Assembly (NCBI GenBank): GCA_034687125.1
Contig: JAQGBZ010000289.1
Coordinates: forward strand, 18,229 to 82,228
Length of the DNA stretch: 64,000 nt
Reading direction: 5' to 3'
DNA from: Neelides folsomi
Lineage: Eukaryota > Arthropoda > Collembola > Neelipleona > Neelidae
Positions 1 through 13,300 of this stretch are shown one piece after another; positions within the stretch are counted from its first letter, which is position 1, and the number at the start of each line of letters is the position of its first letter. The position numbers and the translations under genes are program-made. Below the pieces are notes generated by a model. That model had not been told where the DNA came from, made no database searches, and was given only the letters and a program-made list of their open reading frames with translations.

Positions 1-3000
1 ATTATATTCTTGTCTTCTATGCCTTGAAAGAATACGAAAAGAGATGAAAATAAAGGCAAATAACTATTTATACCTAAGTAGGTAAGTAAAGTAGTTATAT
101 TTATAGGATTTATAGGATATAAGAAGAGCTATGATAAAGGTAGCTTTATATTGTAATTTCATATGATGTGAATTGGAAGCTCAGTCTGTTTGTATTGTAA
201 TAGCTGGGAGGGCCGAGCGTATAAAAATGCTAACGGGATGTTTTGTAAAGAAGAATGGGCTTCCAAATGTGAGATCCCCTTACAAACACACACTCCCTTA
301 AGTGCAGAGATTCTATTTACTCCTTTTCACTTTTACTCTGCCTTTTTATGCAACTCGGCCCTTAACTTTCCCAGATACATCATCTGCACATATCAGCCCT
401 TTAAACCCCTTAAGGGCTCTTCGTATTTAAAAATTCTTGATTTTACATCTATCGTTATCAGTTATCATTATATAATATATATATTTCAGTATAAGCATAT
501 TTCTCCTCTTTATATGACTTTGCTCTGTAATTTGAGCATAAATATTAGATAATAAAATGTAACATACGTCTTTTTAGTTCAAAAGATTCAAATAAAAGCG
601 GAGCAACAATTTTATGTTGGAGGATCAACAAGTGGGATTTTGGACCTTTATGAACTAATAGAACTGGAACTGAACACAGAAAACTTATATGAAACATTCA
701 ATACATTCGTGTACCTATGTACATTATGTTGTACTTTGTACACAAGAAAAGTTATATAGTACATTTGTAAGTTATACATAAATAGTAAGTCTACGATATA
801 TTATATTAGATATAACTTTAAATTCTATTACGAGAGAGATCAAAGCTTCGGAAGAGCAAACATGAAAATTTTTACGATAATGTGGTCTATTAAATTTTTA
901 CTCTCAGCCTGGATATCACCTCAGTATTTACAATCAGTTCCTGCAAAGATCAGAAGAATAAAAATGAGTTCCTGAAGAATAAAAAATCATAAATGAAATA
1001 CAAAAGGAACAGTTTTATGTCTACGCGGCGATTTTGATTTTTTGCAAATTCATTTTTTGTTTCATTGATGAGGATGAAAGGGAAATGTGGGCAGAGAAAT
1101 GAAGATGAAATGAAGAAATGACAATGTGGGGGCTTCCTTTATTTCTTTTCATTTGTGGGTTCGAAGAAGATCCTTTTTAAACCATTCCATACAACCGCAA
1201 CTTTAAACTTACCTGTGTATAACATTAATACTTATAGTACTTAATATATAGCAAATCATTATATCATAAATATCTTCGAGTTGTATCTGTATAATGTAAC
1301 ATATAATTTAATTGTATAGATAGTAAAGACTTATATAATAATAATAATACAGGAATTTAAAGTCGTATGGATAAAGATAAGATTATAAGAATGAGATGTA
1401 TAATCTAGAAGGCATAATATGTTCGAATAGGAGGAGGATGGTTGAATAATGAATGGAAGAAGGTTTGAGAAAAGGAAGTGTGTTATATAATGGGGGTTGG
1501 TAAGTAGGGCGAACATGAGTCACGAAATCCACGGCGGAGTGTGAAGTGGATTCGCGGATTAATATTCAAGAGATAGCAAATGAGTGATCAAAGAAGGAGA
1601 ACTTTCATTTCCCCCTTTAGTAGGTCACAATCACCTGAAGACCACCACATAGGAATTCCATTATATCACCATTCTTTTTACATCTCCTATTACGTCTAAT
1701 ATTCCCCGCTCTTCTCTTCACCTACACACTTTTTTCATACATATCCATACATATATTGATCCATTGTGTGCAGATATACAATACTTCCATTAGGTCAACA
1801 TTATACTTAATTATATTACCTGTGATTTTTTAATGCTTTACCTATAAGGAAGATTTGGAATGATAAAGATTTTTATTTAGGAATTAATAGATAAACCTCT
1901 TGGAATAAATATTCGAGCTTTACTGCTGTATTTATACAATATATCCGTATATCCGTATTGTACATAAATATATTACATACATCAATACATCAATAAGAAT
2001 TTAACAATATGTAATACTAAAATACACTTTTAACACTATCAGTAATTAATGTCGTTCTAATAGCAAAGAAATATTCATTTATTCATTCATAGGAAAAATC
2101 ATCAATTGTTTTGGGGATTCATTTGGGTTCATTATGTCATTTTTGGAACTTTGTTATTAGAGATTTAGGAGTGTTATATAATGCTATACTTTTGTATTAG
2201 AGATGAAGTTACTAATATTACATACGCTACAAAGATTTCCGATATATGACAAATGCTTGAATTACATTCTGTATACAAGTTGAATGTTTATCCCCACGTT
2301 GGAGTCTGTAGGATGTGAAATGTGTTTGTAGTAGAGGGATGATTTATACCCAAAATGGGAGAGTAGGTCAATTGACTCTTGAAGCAACAATTCCTTATTT
2401 TTTATATCTCATTTCTTCTTCATACTTTCAGACTTTTACTCTCAAACTCCTCCAACTCTTACTTTCTATACTTCTACTTTAACTTTACTTTAATTGGACT
2501 TTAAATGTGAGTTAACTCACATTTAAAGTCAGTGAAGTGTGTTAACAAAATAAGGAAAAACAACAGAATTAAACCTAAACCCGCATTGAACGCATTTCCT
2601 AAAATCTTGCTTGAATTTATAATTTAGGTAGTTTTACGATAAGGTTAAAGATATTTGGTAAATTAATAAAAATGAAATATTTTTATTAATTATTTTTATT
2701 GTGGACAATTTTTTGCGTTCTTCCGTAATCACCTGAGCTGGCAGTGGTAATGATAATGAGGAATCTCTCTTGGATTCTTCGTCTGAGGAAAGGAGGTCAC
2801 GCGGCCAGGATTATGCAGATCGTTATGTGACCAGACCCCATTGTTGCATGAAAGTGAAAACCTACCGTTAAAAACAACCCTACCTCACTTACACTTACTC
2901 CTTTAATAACTATACATGAACAGATATGTAGGTAGATATAAATTCATTTACAGGTATAGCCTATACCTTCATTTAATACTTGCTCTTCGTATAAAATACT

Positions 3001-5723
3001 TATAACGTTTAATGTTCATAAAATTTACATTATAAGTAATCTGAATATTTTTCTTACGGCCAAATCCGCGTTAATTTTTAAAAAGTTTAAAAACGAGCAT
3101 TTATACAAAAGCAAAATGTTTACAATTCTTTGTTTTGGGCTTAATAAAACTTATAGAATGTTAAATGAATAATGAATAATATGTTAAATGAATGTAATAC
3201 TTACTAGCGGGTCTCACATAAACATCACATACATAAATACATACAGGTAGTATATGGTGTATATGGAGTATTTGTAGTATATGGAAAAAGTATAAGTATG
3301 TAAAGTGTTTAGTTTAAGATTCAGCATTGGCATTTGAATGAGCAAAAGAGAAATGCATTAATGAAGTGCATAATAAGTGTAATGACAAAGCATGGAGATC
3401 CACTCGTGAGATTCAATGGAGATTCTTCAATGGAGATCTCCATGCATTAAGAGAACGCTTAAATGAATTCCATGCCTCAGTTTTTCCCGTGCGTCCTAAA
3501 TTCATAAATAGGGTTAAGAACGTCACTCGAGAGAGATTCAAGTTTACTGGCTCTTAACCTCAATTACTTAATTTATTTATTAATTCTAACTTTTAACTGC
3601 TTTTAGTATTTTTAATGTTGCTTTGTTCAAGTTTATTCAAAATTTCTGACTAAAGTACATTCGAATACAATTAGTAGCTATTTTTACCAATTGTTTCGTA
3701 CATTACTTAAATAAATTAGATTAACTTTAACGAGATAGATTAACTGTATTCATTGTCTTCTTCATTTTAGCATTATTGTCCCAAATTGAATGTTCGGGAA
3801 TTGAATGTTAGCGTGTTGAGGTAAAAATTGTAATTGAGAAGAACAAATTAGGTGTAATTTGTCAAAGTACCGGCTTTTAATTTTATTAAAAAGAGAACCA
3901 GCTTTCAATATTTCCTGCTTTGGAAGCGTTTGGGTGGATAAAAAAAGTCATTCATTTCCCTGTCAAAAATCTCCCCGCGTGAGAGATCCATCACACTCTG
4001 TCTCTCGCTCAAGAGAGAGATGGTGAAATTTATATTCTGTTTTATGACAATTCAATTATTTAATTTTATTGCATAATCCGCAAGTTCGTGCTCCACATTT
4101 ACGCATTTCAATTTGACCCGAACACACTCAAATAGAGGAAATGTATAGAAAAGAATTAAGGTGAATACACACGTAATGAATCACTTTTGTCACTTTACAC
4201 ACATTTTAAAGTTTTAACAAATGGTCAATATTTCACTTAAATGTTAGCTCAGTTTCATTCAATTCATTCAACTTCAATTTATACTTCAATTCCCATTCAA
4301 TTTCTATTCAATTTCCTCCTTCTGTACTTAAATGACCAACATTACAGTCAATTACTTTTGAGCCATTAACAATGCTAAAGCTTTAATTAATATTTAAACA
4401 TAATTACTATTTAAATATACGTTAATCATTAATTAAATACCTTTTAAACAAATGCCTTAAACGGTATAATATTGCTATATTGTAATATGCAAAATATTCC
4501 CCTTAATGAATTTATATGCAATTTTTCAATTTAGGCTAAGTCAATAGAAGTCAACTTGTAAAGATGCATACAAATACAGTAATTGCGTTAGATAATTTCA
4601 CAGGTAATGGAGATTATGTTTAATAAAGGTTTTCCTATTTCTTACGAAGGTTGTCGTTTGTGGGCGTTTGGAAATATTTGCACGAGGGAAATTGTAGGAG
4701 GAGTTTGACCAAATAATCCGACAATTGGCGGATATTCCATTTCCTAATCATCCAAGAAAATAAACAAAGATGATACGCATTTTTAACTTGTAACGTCTTT
4801 AAGCTTTAATTACTTAAATTAAATATTCTAATTACCTTTGATTATTTTATTTTGGCTGTTAATATTTAAGTAAAATAATATATGTGATTTAAAGTAGTGT
4901 AAGTTAAGAAATGTAAAGTTAAGTTAAGCATTAAATGAATTTTAGAGATTAATTGGAGTTTGTAGCATTTGTAGTTTTAGAATTATCGGAGTGACAAACT
5001 GCGGTGATTTTAATCTCAACTACTTCCTTCCCTCAGTTCCTTCCTTTTGCTCATCCCTCATTCAAACACCTTTGCCCGTCTCCGGTACGGCAATCAGTTT
5101 TGTATCTAGAGTCTCCGGCTCACTTAATTTATTTAAATCAGTCACATTTTATCTCTTAAACAAACTTCCTCAGTGAATAACTTTTGATAAAACGCACACT
5201 CGCACTTGTGTAATCAATTAAATGAAAAAAGCTTTAAATAAAAATACACAACTAAACTATTATTTGGATCCATTAAAAAATAATCGTTTGTAAGGACAAA
5301 AACCTCATAGGACCAATTAAATACTTGCTATTTGGATTATGATATTGAACATTTCTGAAATGATCCAAGTTGTTTCCTTCAACACTTGTCCTTCGCATCC
5401 TTCCGATAGTTAAAATAGAAGGACTTTTGCATTTTTACCACACTTGAACTCTGATGGGAAGTTTAAAAGGAATTCCTTCATTCTTTCCCATCCTTATTCG
5501 AAAGCCATTTAAAACTCATTTAGACTTCCATCCAATAATTTTATTAATAAAAACCACAACAAAAAAGATCGCTGAAATTATATAATTTTACAAAATATGA
5601 AAGAACTTTGCGATTAGATTAAAGCAACATGAATAAATACATACAGAATGAGATCTAATTTCCAAAATTCGACGTAATTAATTTTAATTTTACATACGGT
5701 CGAATTTTTCATCTTTTTATCAA
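1..5723. other. Intergenic, no recognisable gene
   Basis: AT-rich sequence with poly-A/T runs, TATGTATA-like microsatellite islands and scattered purine-rich or pyrimidine-rich blocks. No chain of splice-linked reading frames or familiar protein motif was found on either strand. A 63-codon open frame at 3366-3557 has a protein-like amino-acid mix but no supported exon borders. Confidence 0.6.
2497..2530. repeat. Perfect 34-bp palindrome
   Basis: Each 17-nt arm, starting GACTTTAAATGTGAGTT, is followed directly by its exact reverse complement with no spacer. It could be a cruciform-prone site or a dimeric protein-binding site. No terminal duplication suggests a transposon. Confidence 0.9.
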
Positions 5724-6342
5724 ATGTCCATCGAACATGCGAATCGTCTCAAAACATCCACCCCTAATGTGGAAAACAAAGAAAGAACCATTTTATATTC
5801 AATTCATGAATCGAGTTATCAAATTCGGAACAAGCGAATAACAAGAGTCATTGAATGTATAATTAATAAAGGAGATCTACCAAATTATTCACTTGACCAT
5901 GTCCAACAAAATTTTAATCGTTTGCAAATGAAGGAATTATTTAATTCTATAATACAGATATTGTAATATACGATATCGTATAATAGCACAGTGAAGAGTA
6001 CGAGTACGAGTACATAGGATATATCATATATGTGCAATGTGCATATATGTAAATATACGAATGAATTTGAATTGAAAATACAAAGTATTTGTGTGGGAAG
6101 CTCAAATATCAAACACAATTGATCCGAATTATAAATGGGTAAATGGGGAGATAAACGTGGGCCCTTCATTGCCTCATACGTTGATTATTCCCCGTTTGAT
6201 TGACGATTATAAAAGAAGAGATTTTAATCTCCCCATTCCTAACGACCCGTTTAATCGACATGGATTCAAATATTCATCAAAGACAACAACCGTCGTCCAC
6301 ACAAATCCGCTTTTGACTCATTCAATAATTGCGAACAATTGA
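5724..6342 (+). other. Possible coding block, structure unresolved
   Basis: Two neighbouring plus-strand open frames have mixed, protein-like composition unlike the hydrophobic shadow frames around them. The first (5724-5966, ATG start) encodes 80 aa rich in Glu, Asn, Arg and Gln. The second is open from 6076 to a stop at 6340-6342 and contains residues such as DDYKRRDFNLPIPNDPFNRH. The frames differ. The only splice acceptor that opens the second frame (AG at 6084-6085) needs a phase-1 donor, and the best one in the first frame (AATC/GTTTGC) is weak. It may be a small gene with a missed exon, or a decayed copy. No family was recognised. Confidence 0.3.
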
Positions 6343-7150
6343 ATTTATATTTTGCCAACATGCAAATTCCCCAAGGCCACTTTTCCTATGTATTCCGATT
6401 GGCTTAATTCTCAAAATCACTTTCTTGACTTTTACCTTTTAATTGTAAGTAAAATTGAGTATATACAATAGTGTACAATATAAAAATATAATTTTGTTTA
6501 AAAATTTGCAAATACTGATTACTCGGTAATTAATTAACTATCAGAATAAATATTCTGATAATATTCTAAATAAATATTCTAAATTAATATTAATATTACA
6601 ATTTTTACAATACCAAATATTCCAGATCTTAAGTTAAAAATGTTTTATATAAAAAGTAGTAAAGTAGTCGAATGGGAAGATTAAGAGCTCAAATGGAAAT
6701 GTTGAAATCTACTTATGAAGAATTGAAGAGTCGGTGAAGTATGAAGATGAAGCAATTCCTTTTATTCTCCTTCAATTCCCATTTTTACCGCCCATTTAAT
6801 AAATGAAAGAAACGAGATCTTCCTCAAAAGATCCAATAGATAAAAAAGAGTAAAGTATAGAATTTATCATATAATATAATGTGAAGTATATGAAAGGATT
6901 GTGAAGGATGACAATCATGAAGGTTATTATGAGAATATGCAAAGTGGCGGTGACCGTGTCGGGGAGAAAAACGGATTTTTCCATCCACTCGACTTTGCTC
7001 GGTCCGCCATATGAAGTGAAAGGGAAATGTTTCTGCTAATCCTCTAAAACCCCCACAGGTAGACTTACCCATGATAAATTGAACCTTTTAAAACCATTTG
7101 TTGTAAAAATATCCACACTTTTTACTTTTTCGGACCGCCGAGTTTTCCCA

Positions 7151-7240
7151 TAACATTCCCATACATTGCCATACACTCCCATACATTCACATACATCCCC
7201 ATACATTTCCATACACTCCCATACATTCACATACATTTCC
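7151..7240. repeat. Minisatellite, 10-bp unit x9
   Basis: Nine in-register copies of a 10-bp unit close to ATACAYTCCC. A 30-bp higher-order unit (ATACACTCCC, ATACATTCAC, ATACATNNCC) occurs at 7171-7200 and again at 7211-7240. This suggests the array grew by duplicating a trimer. The minus-strand open frame across it is an artefact of the repeat. Confidence 0.9.
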
Positions 7241-8624
7241 TTATTCATCCATCATATACCTATTTCAATGTCCAGTTCTAAGTGGATTTTATATGTAGAT
7301 CTAAGCGTAAGGATTTATATTCATCAATTCATCATATAAGTATGAATTGATCCTATATGGATTCATATATCATTTGGGATTTTGAATCATACAGGTAAGA
7401 TCATACAAGTGGGTTTTAGCTCACAATGGGATTTTATATGGTGTAACCAATATTGTATACACATACCTATACATAAATGTATGGTATATGGTATGTATTT
7501 ATATAGTGAATTTGCGAGGTAATATTTACTCTCATCCGCTCCTGTGGAAAGGAGTAAAAATCCTGACATGTATCTGGATATTGAGAAGGGGAAAAAGTGG
7601 TTTGACCGGCCCTCTCCGCCCAAAGTCCCACCAAACTCCACATGCGGCTCAATAGAAGCCGACAATTCCCATCAGACTCCTTTCAATCCCAACATGAGCT
7701 AAAAATATGACATTTTTAAGATTTGTTAATCAAACCCTTCATCATAGATATTTGGAAGTCGATTAATCCACGGAACGTTCATTGAATATCCTAAATAAAA
7801 TAATTGTATAAATCATATTTTAAATATTGTTCAACTGTTTAACATAAAGAATGTAAATAGAGAAAATGGAGAGCAACTTAGAAAGAAAAAACTGAATGGG
7901 AAAACTCCATTCAATTCCTTTCCCATTGATTTGGATTTGGTTGTTCAAAGGTGATTGGGAAATGTTCTTGTCCGGCTATGAGTCTTTTCAGACGCCCGGC
8001 CTTTCACGGCCTTTTCCTCTTTCATTCCGCCTTAGTCTTCAGAGGAGACTCGAGAAGGACTATAAATGATATATATGAGACCTTCAACTCCATATAAAAT
8101 TTAATGATTGTAAAACTCTATATTATTTAGGTACTAATTAAATGACAAAAATTACTGGTTGGACCTTAAAAATATTTTTACAAAGCAGACACTTCTCAGA
8201 ATATATTGTGTATGCATATATTAGGTTAACAACCTTATGAATTTAACAAACTGACTATGAATTTAATATTACTTTAATCATAATTGATATAAAAAATATA
8301 TATTATTAGAAGAAATTACTTGCCGCTCCAAATTTGAACTATCGCCGTTTTTAGTCCAAATCCGCAAAATTGGAAAAAGAATTAAGGAAATTCAAAAAGC
8401 CCAATTAACAAATGTTGATTAATCTTTGAAAAGTTGGGAGATTTTAAATTAAAAATTATTTTTAGATCAACGGAAAATGCCGAATCCGAATAAACTTAAC
8501 TTTCTATGAACAATTTTTATTCATTATATCATTAGCATCGACTTGGATTTTAAATAAGAATGAGCAAATAGAAAAGCATGAGGATTAATATTTAATTAAA
8601 ACTCGCTTAACTTTTTATAAAATA

Positions 8625-8657
8625 AGGAGCTATGGAGCTATATAAGGAGCTATATAA
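8625..8657. repeat. Short tandem repeat of GGAGCTATATAA
   Basis: The motif GGAGCTAT occurs three times, the last two copies with the full GGAGCTATATAA. It is a small local duplication in non-coding DNA. Confidence 0.75.
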
Positions 8658-9352
8658 GAATTAAGTAAATCAATAATGGAGAATTTTAATAAAATGAACT
8701 TTCTTATACCAATAATCTCAATTAACGGTAGTATTAATATTATTTAAAATGGGTAATAATCTTCTCTTCTAATTTAACGTCGTTTACTATAATTTTAAAA
8801 ATCCATGTTATAAATTCTTATTCAAGTAAAATAATAATTCTTCAGATGGTTGTGTCGTTAAATATACAAGCTTTGTATGTTTAAATATATGAAGATCATA
8901 GAAAGTCTTAATAAATGTGTAATTGAGTATCTGGACGTTAAAAATTGTTCTTATTCTTCTGAAGAGAAAGAGCGAAGTAATGTGATCTATGAACGGGGCG
9001 GTTATCCAGGTGTGACTAACGAGAAAGAACCGAACATTATTTTTCTGTAAAAAAGAAGGAAACCACAATCACACCCTTTCACAGCTCACCTTTAACACCA
9101 TCAATCCGACTTTTTTACACCTACATTCAAACTTCCGCTCCGAGTAATGTGAGAAAGGAAAAATTGGAAAAGAAGTTCATAAGCTCCTTTACTCCTCCAA
9201 AACACGTTTCTTTTACAACCACACACCGACATTTATTTTTCTTAAAACACATGTGGACCGATTAATAATCAAAATCACTTCCATTTATCCTCCAGTTGAA
9301 CTTTGAAATAAACTATTAAAATTTAATGGTAGTTAACTATATAGCTATTTAA

Positions 9353-9388
9353 CAAACTAACAATTAACAAACTTTAATTGTTAGTTTG
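9353..9388. repeat. Small perfect hairpin
   Basis: The arms CAAACTAACAATTA (9353-9366) and TAATTGTTAGTTTG (9375-9388) pair perfectly over 14 bp with an 8-nt loop. There are no element ends or terminator context, so the function is unknown. Confidence 0.8.
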
Positions 9389-9906
9389 ATTGTTAATTTA
9401 ATTATTAATTTAATCGAACAAAAGACTAATTTTAGATAATTAACAATTTTTAACCAACATTTACAAGTTTAAAGAACCCTTTAAAGAATAATACAGTATT
9501 TATACTGACGACAAACGAGGAGTAATTCGAAATGTAAATACTTCAACACAATGACATTCATTGAGACAATAAAGAATGAATAAAAAGGGAAACGAGGGTT
9601 GTTTAGAACTAAATGGCACACTTGGTTTATTGTAAAACTCCCATTGAGTGGAGAGATTAGACATGTGGATTGTAATTCAATTTAATTACTCGCTTGACAC
9701 TTCTAATGAATTTGAAAAAACAGTAGGGATGGAACTGGTTCCAGTACATTTACATAGGAAACTACAATATAATTGTATAACATACATATCTACCATATTA
9801 CCATACATTGTGAATATTTCCATTTTAAATTCAAAACATATAAAATAGTATTACATTACATATCCAATGGTTTGATTACCTTTATAAAAGTAAGCATAAT
9901 ATGACA

Positions 9907-10328
9907 TACCGCTTTGGCTTGAAAGTTAGACGGTGCTTAAAAGATAGCGGGGGTTCATTGTGAGATTTTAAATGATAGCCGGGTCTCAAAAGTTAGCCGG
10001 GTCAAACAAACATTTTCCTATACTATGTTGGTATAAATACTTGCAGTATAGGGAAATGCTTGTTTGGCCAGAGTAATTTATCACAGGTGTAATGAAAATG
10101 AATGTTTTAGCTGTGAACACACATCTAAAACATTCAATATTAATCGAGACAAGTAAGAAAACGGAAGAAAGGCTATATTAATGAATGTAATATCATAAAA
10201 GTTTTCAACAAAAGTTGAACTATTTTAAGATAGCCGGTGCTTAAAAGATAGCCGGGTTCGATAGATAGCCGGGGGTAGGACCTGATTTTTTAAAAGATAG
10301 TCGAAAGATATTTCGAGCCAATGCGGTA
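9907..10328. mobile_element. MITE-like element with TIRs and TA flanks
   Basis: The two ends are inverted copies. Left CATACCGCTTTGGCTTGAAA and the reverse complement of the right end, CATACCGCATTGGCTCGAAA, differ at two of 20 positions. Each end contains a TA (9907-9908 and 10327-10328) that fits a TA target-site duplication, as in Tc1/mariner-type elements. The interior is non-coding. It has six copies of a GATAGCCGGG-like motif in one orientation (about 9943, 9974, 9992, 10229, 10247, 10264), a 21-nt imperfect inverted repeat (10003-10063) and a perfect 12-bp hairpin (10099-10136). No transposase is present, so it would be non-autonomous. The family is not determined. Confidence 0.7.
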
Positions 10329-13300
10329 TGATGTTTTTAATAATGGACCCATGTGCATAATGATATGAATACGCGAGTGTAAAACAGTGGAGAGGAGAAA
10401 GAAGAAAAATCCCCCTCTTTAACTCATCTTTAAATGGTGGTTTAAGTAGCTCTGGCTCTCCCAGGGATCCTTTTTTTATATCTATAAATTCGGGTGCTCA
10501 CCAACCATTAAAAGAGTCGTAAAACCAAGAATGAATTCCTCTTTCTTTTCCATGTTATTTTATTGTCTTTTTAATATATTTTGTGATATTTTGTAATAAA
10601 TTAATATTTTAAAAAACTAAACTTATGTTCTTATTTAATTACAATTCATAAAATTGAAAAAATGAGTCATTTTATAACATTTTGAATTTAATATTTTTTA
10701 ATAATGTATAGACATTTTAAGTAAATTGAAACTACAAGAAGTTTTCGGTTTATTTTTTTCTTGCGGTTGGTTTTTTCTTATGCTTTGCATATGTACATTA
10801 AGTGCACTCATATTAAAAGGTCTTCAATTGGACCTGGAAGAGAAGAATTATTTAAAATTGCGCTTGTTTTGGACCAAATTGTGTTTTTAATTCCGCCCTT
10901 CTGAAAGTCGAGTCGCTGCCTTGGTTCGTTCTCGGGGGAAATTCATCCAAATGGGATGATAATAAATAGGAAAAAGGCGTGTGAATTTGCCACACGCAAG
11001 ACACCACACAACAAAATTATTTCCCTTACAACTACACAAAACACTTACAACCAAATTTTCTATTTTTTCATTTTATTCTATCAATGACTTCAATGATATT
11101 GGAGGATGTATTTCTCCCTCTAATAGCTTACCTGTATTCCTATTATATAACTATCCTAACTATGATTTAACTATCCTATGGCCATATTTATAACAACCCT
11201 TTTCGAGGTAAATTACAGGTGAAATTGACGGACTCCAAAAACTCTAAATATGTTTAACAGCTTCATATTCATTTCAACCATTTTTTTTACTTGTATTATG
11301 AAAATTATGCGCTTTTGATATTCAATCATTATTGTCCAATACTACGTTATTTATACGCTTTGATCATTATTTTCATTAAATTGAGTTCGAAACATTGGAA
11401 AATGATGCGCGAAGGTAAAAGGTGTAATTTAAACAATTTCACTCGAAAAAGTAAAAATTGAATCTTTGACACGCAAATTACATTTTTGGGTCTTGGAGTG
11501 TTTGTTTATAAAGTTAAAGGGTCTCTATAAACATTAACATTTCATTTAATAGCATGGAATTATTAAAGAAAATCTCAAATACCAATTTCATGAATTTAAA
11601 ATTAAATTGTTTCATAATTTCAAAACCTTACTGATAATAAAAATTCGAATCAACTATATAAATTTTAATTTAACATCTTAAAAACATCAATGAATTTTTT
11701 TAAAATTATTTTATGAGGATTATTAAATAGCAATATTTAAAATAAGTATTAAAATAATCTAATGAGTATTTGTTCTTGGTATATGAATTATATTGAATAA
11801 TAATCTCTTGGTTTTTTAACGATTACAACAGGAATGTCGAGTTATTATAACAATTAAATTGACAGATGGAGAGGTCTTTGTCCTCAAGGTCACTAAGTCA
11901 ATTGCATTTCATGTCAAGCTAATTTTATAACGAGGGTTGTTAATTACACTTCAACTTCTCTTCACTCTTGTTGCACAAATAACAAAATACAATACATATC
12001 ATTGAACGATATGTATGAGAGAATATCATTAAACGGTTTAACGATGACGATACGCTAACTTACAATTAGTAAGTAGAGCCGAAGAAAAAATTCTGTAAAA
12101 GCAGAAAAGTTGAAAATAGTAAAAAAAATTTACAGCACATTATTTGTATCTTAAATAGTAACAAATCTCATTAATTAATTATTTAATAAACATTTAATAT
12201 TTAGATGGGGGAAGAGTATTTAAGATTATAAATATGGGAAAGAGAGGAATAATGAAAAAAGAGGTAAAAGTGAAGATTTGGTGAATTATGAGTAAGGTGA
12301 TGTAATTTGTAAGCGTGTGGGATGAGAGGGAGAGTGACCCAAAAGCCTCAATTCCGCCCTCACTCAACGTTCTTAAGTAGAGGAAACTCCATTTTCAAGA
12401 ACTGGGACGACGATGACGAAAGGCTGACACTCACATTCTTCCCTTCCGCTTCTTTATCATGTCCCATTTATGGTTTTTAATGGAACACTCGGTCAATGCG
12501 TCTACACACAAACAAAACTACAATCAACAACCCAACTATTAAAATTGTGATTTACACTTTTAATAAAAATTATTTAATTCCTACATAATTAAATAATTAA
12601 CTAGCTAGACATATTGTAATCTTATTAACTGTACATAAGAAGTAATCAAATGTTAAATTCTACAATTGTAATTAAATATTTAGGTCTTTTACAACCTCAG
12701 ATTAAACCTGGAATAAATTGACAGATCCTTCCTAACATAATATGAAAATAATATTTGACATTTTGGTATTTAATAAAGCTGATAAAGGTGATAAACATTA
12801 ACGTTTTAATATAGAAATAGTAAATGGACAATTTTGTTAATATGAAATGGATTTCTTTAATATGGTAGGGATTTTCATAATTTTTAATTATTAATTTTTC
12901 CCCTTGTTTTTGTTTCATTTCGCTTGAATAAAAAGTAGATTATGCAAATAGACTTTCATTTTTTTCTCATTAAATCTCTCTTATAATTTGAGAATGTTTA
13001 CTTTTGTTTTAATTAGTTTTTAGCCCATTTTTTAAATTATGCAGACGAGACATATTTTAATAAAAATCCTCATTGAGTTAAACGTGAATGTAAAGGTTTG
13101 GCCCATTTTTTAAACAAATTGCATCATAACTCTCATCATAGAAGCCTCGTCTTGAACCCACAATTGCGTTATTAATAAAATTGTAAATAGGTATATAACT
13201 TATTCTAACTATTATTAGTAAGTCGATATATTATATTACTATATAATATGGTTGCTTATACCACTTTATAAAGATACTAAATAACATTTAGATCTATAGA

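Larger units (their letters stand above)
6343..9906. other. Intergenic, no recognisable gene
   Basis: AT-rich non-coding sequence holding a minisatellite, a short GGAGCTATATAA repeat and a small hairpin, listed separately. No gene was seen. Confidence 0.6.

Noticed and set aside
7036-7248. 70-codon minus-strand frame rich in Met, Tyr, Val, Cys
   Set aside because: Produced entirely by the 10-bp minisatellite.
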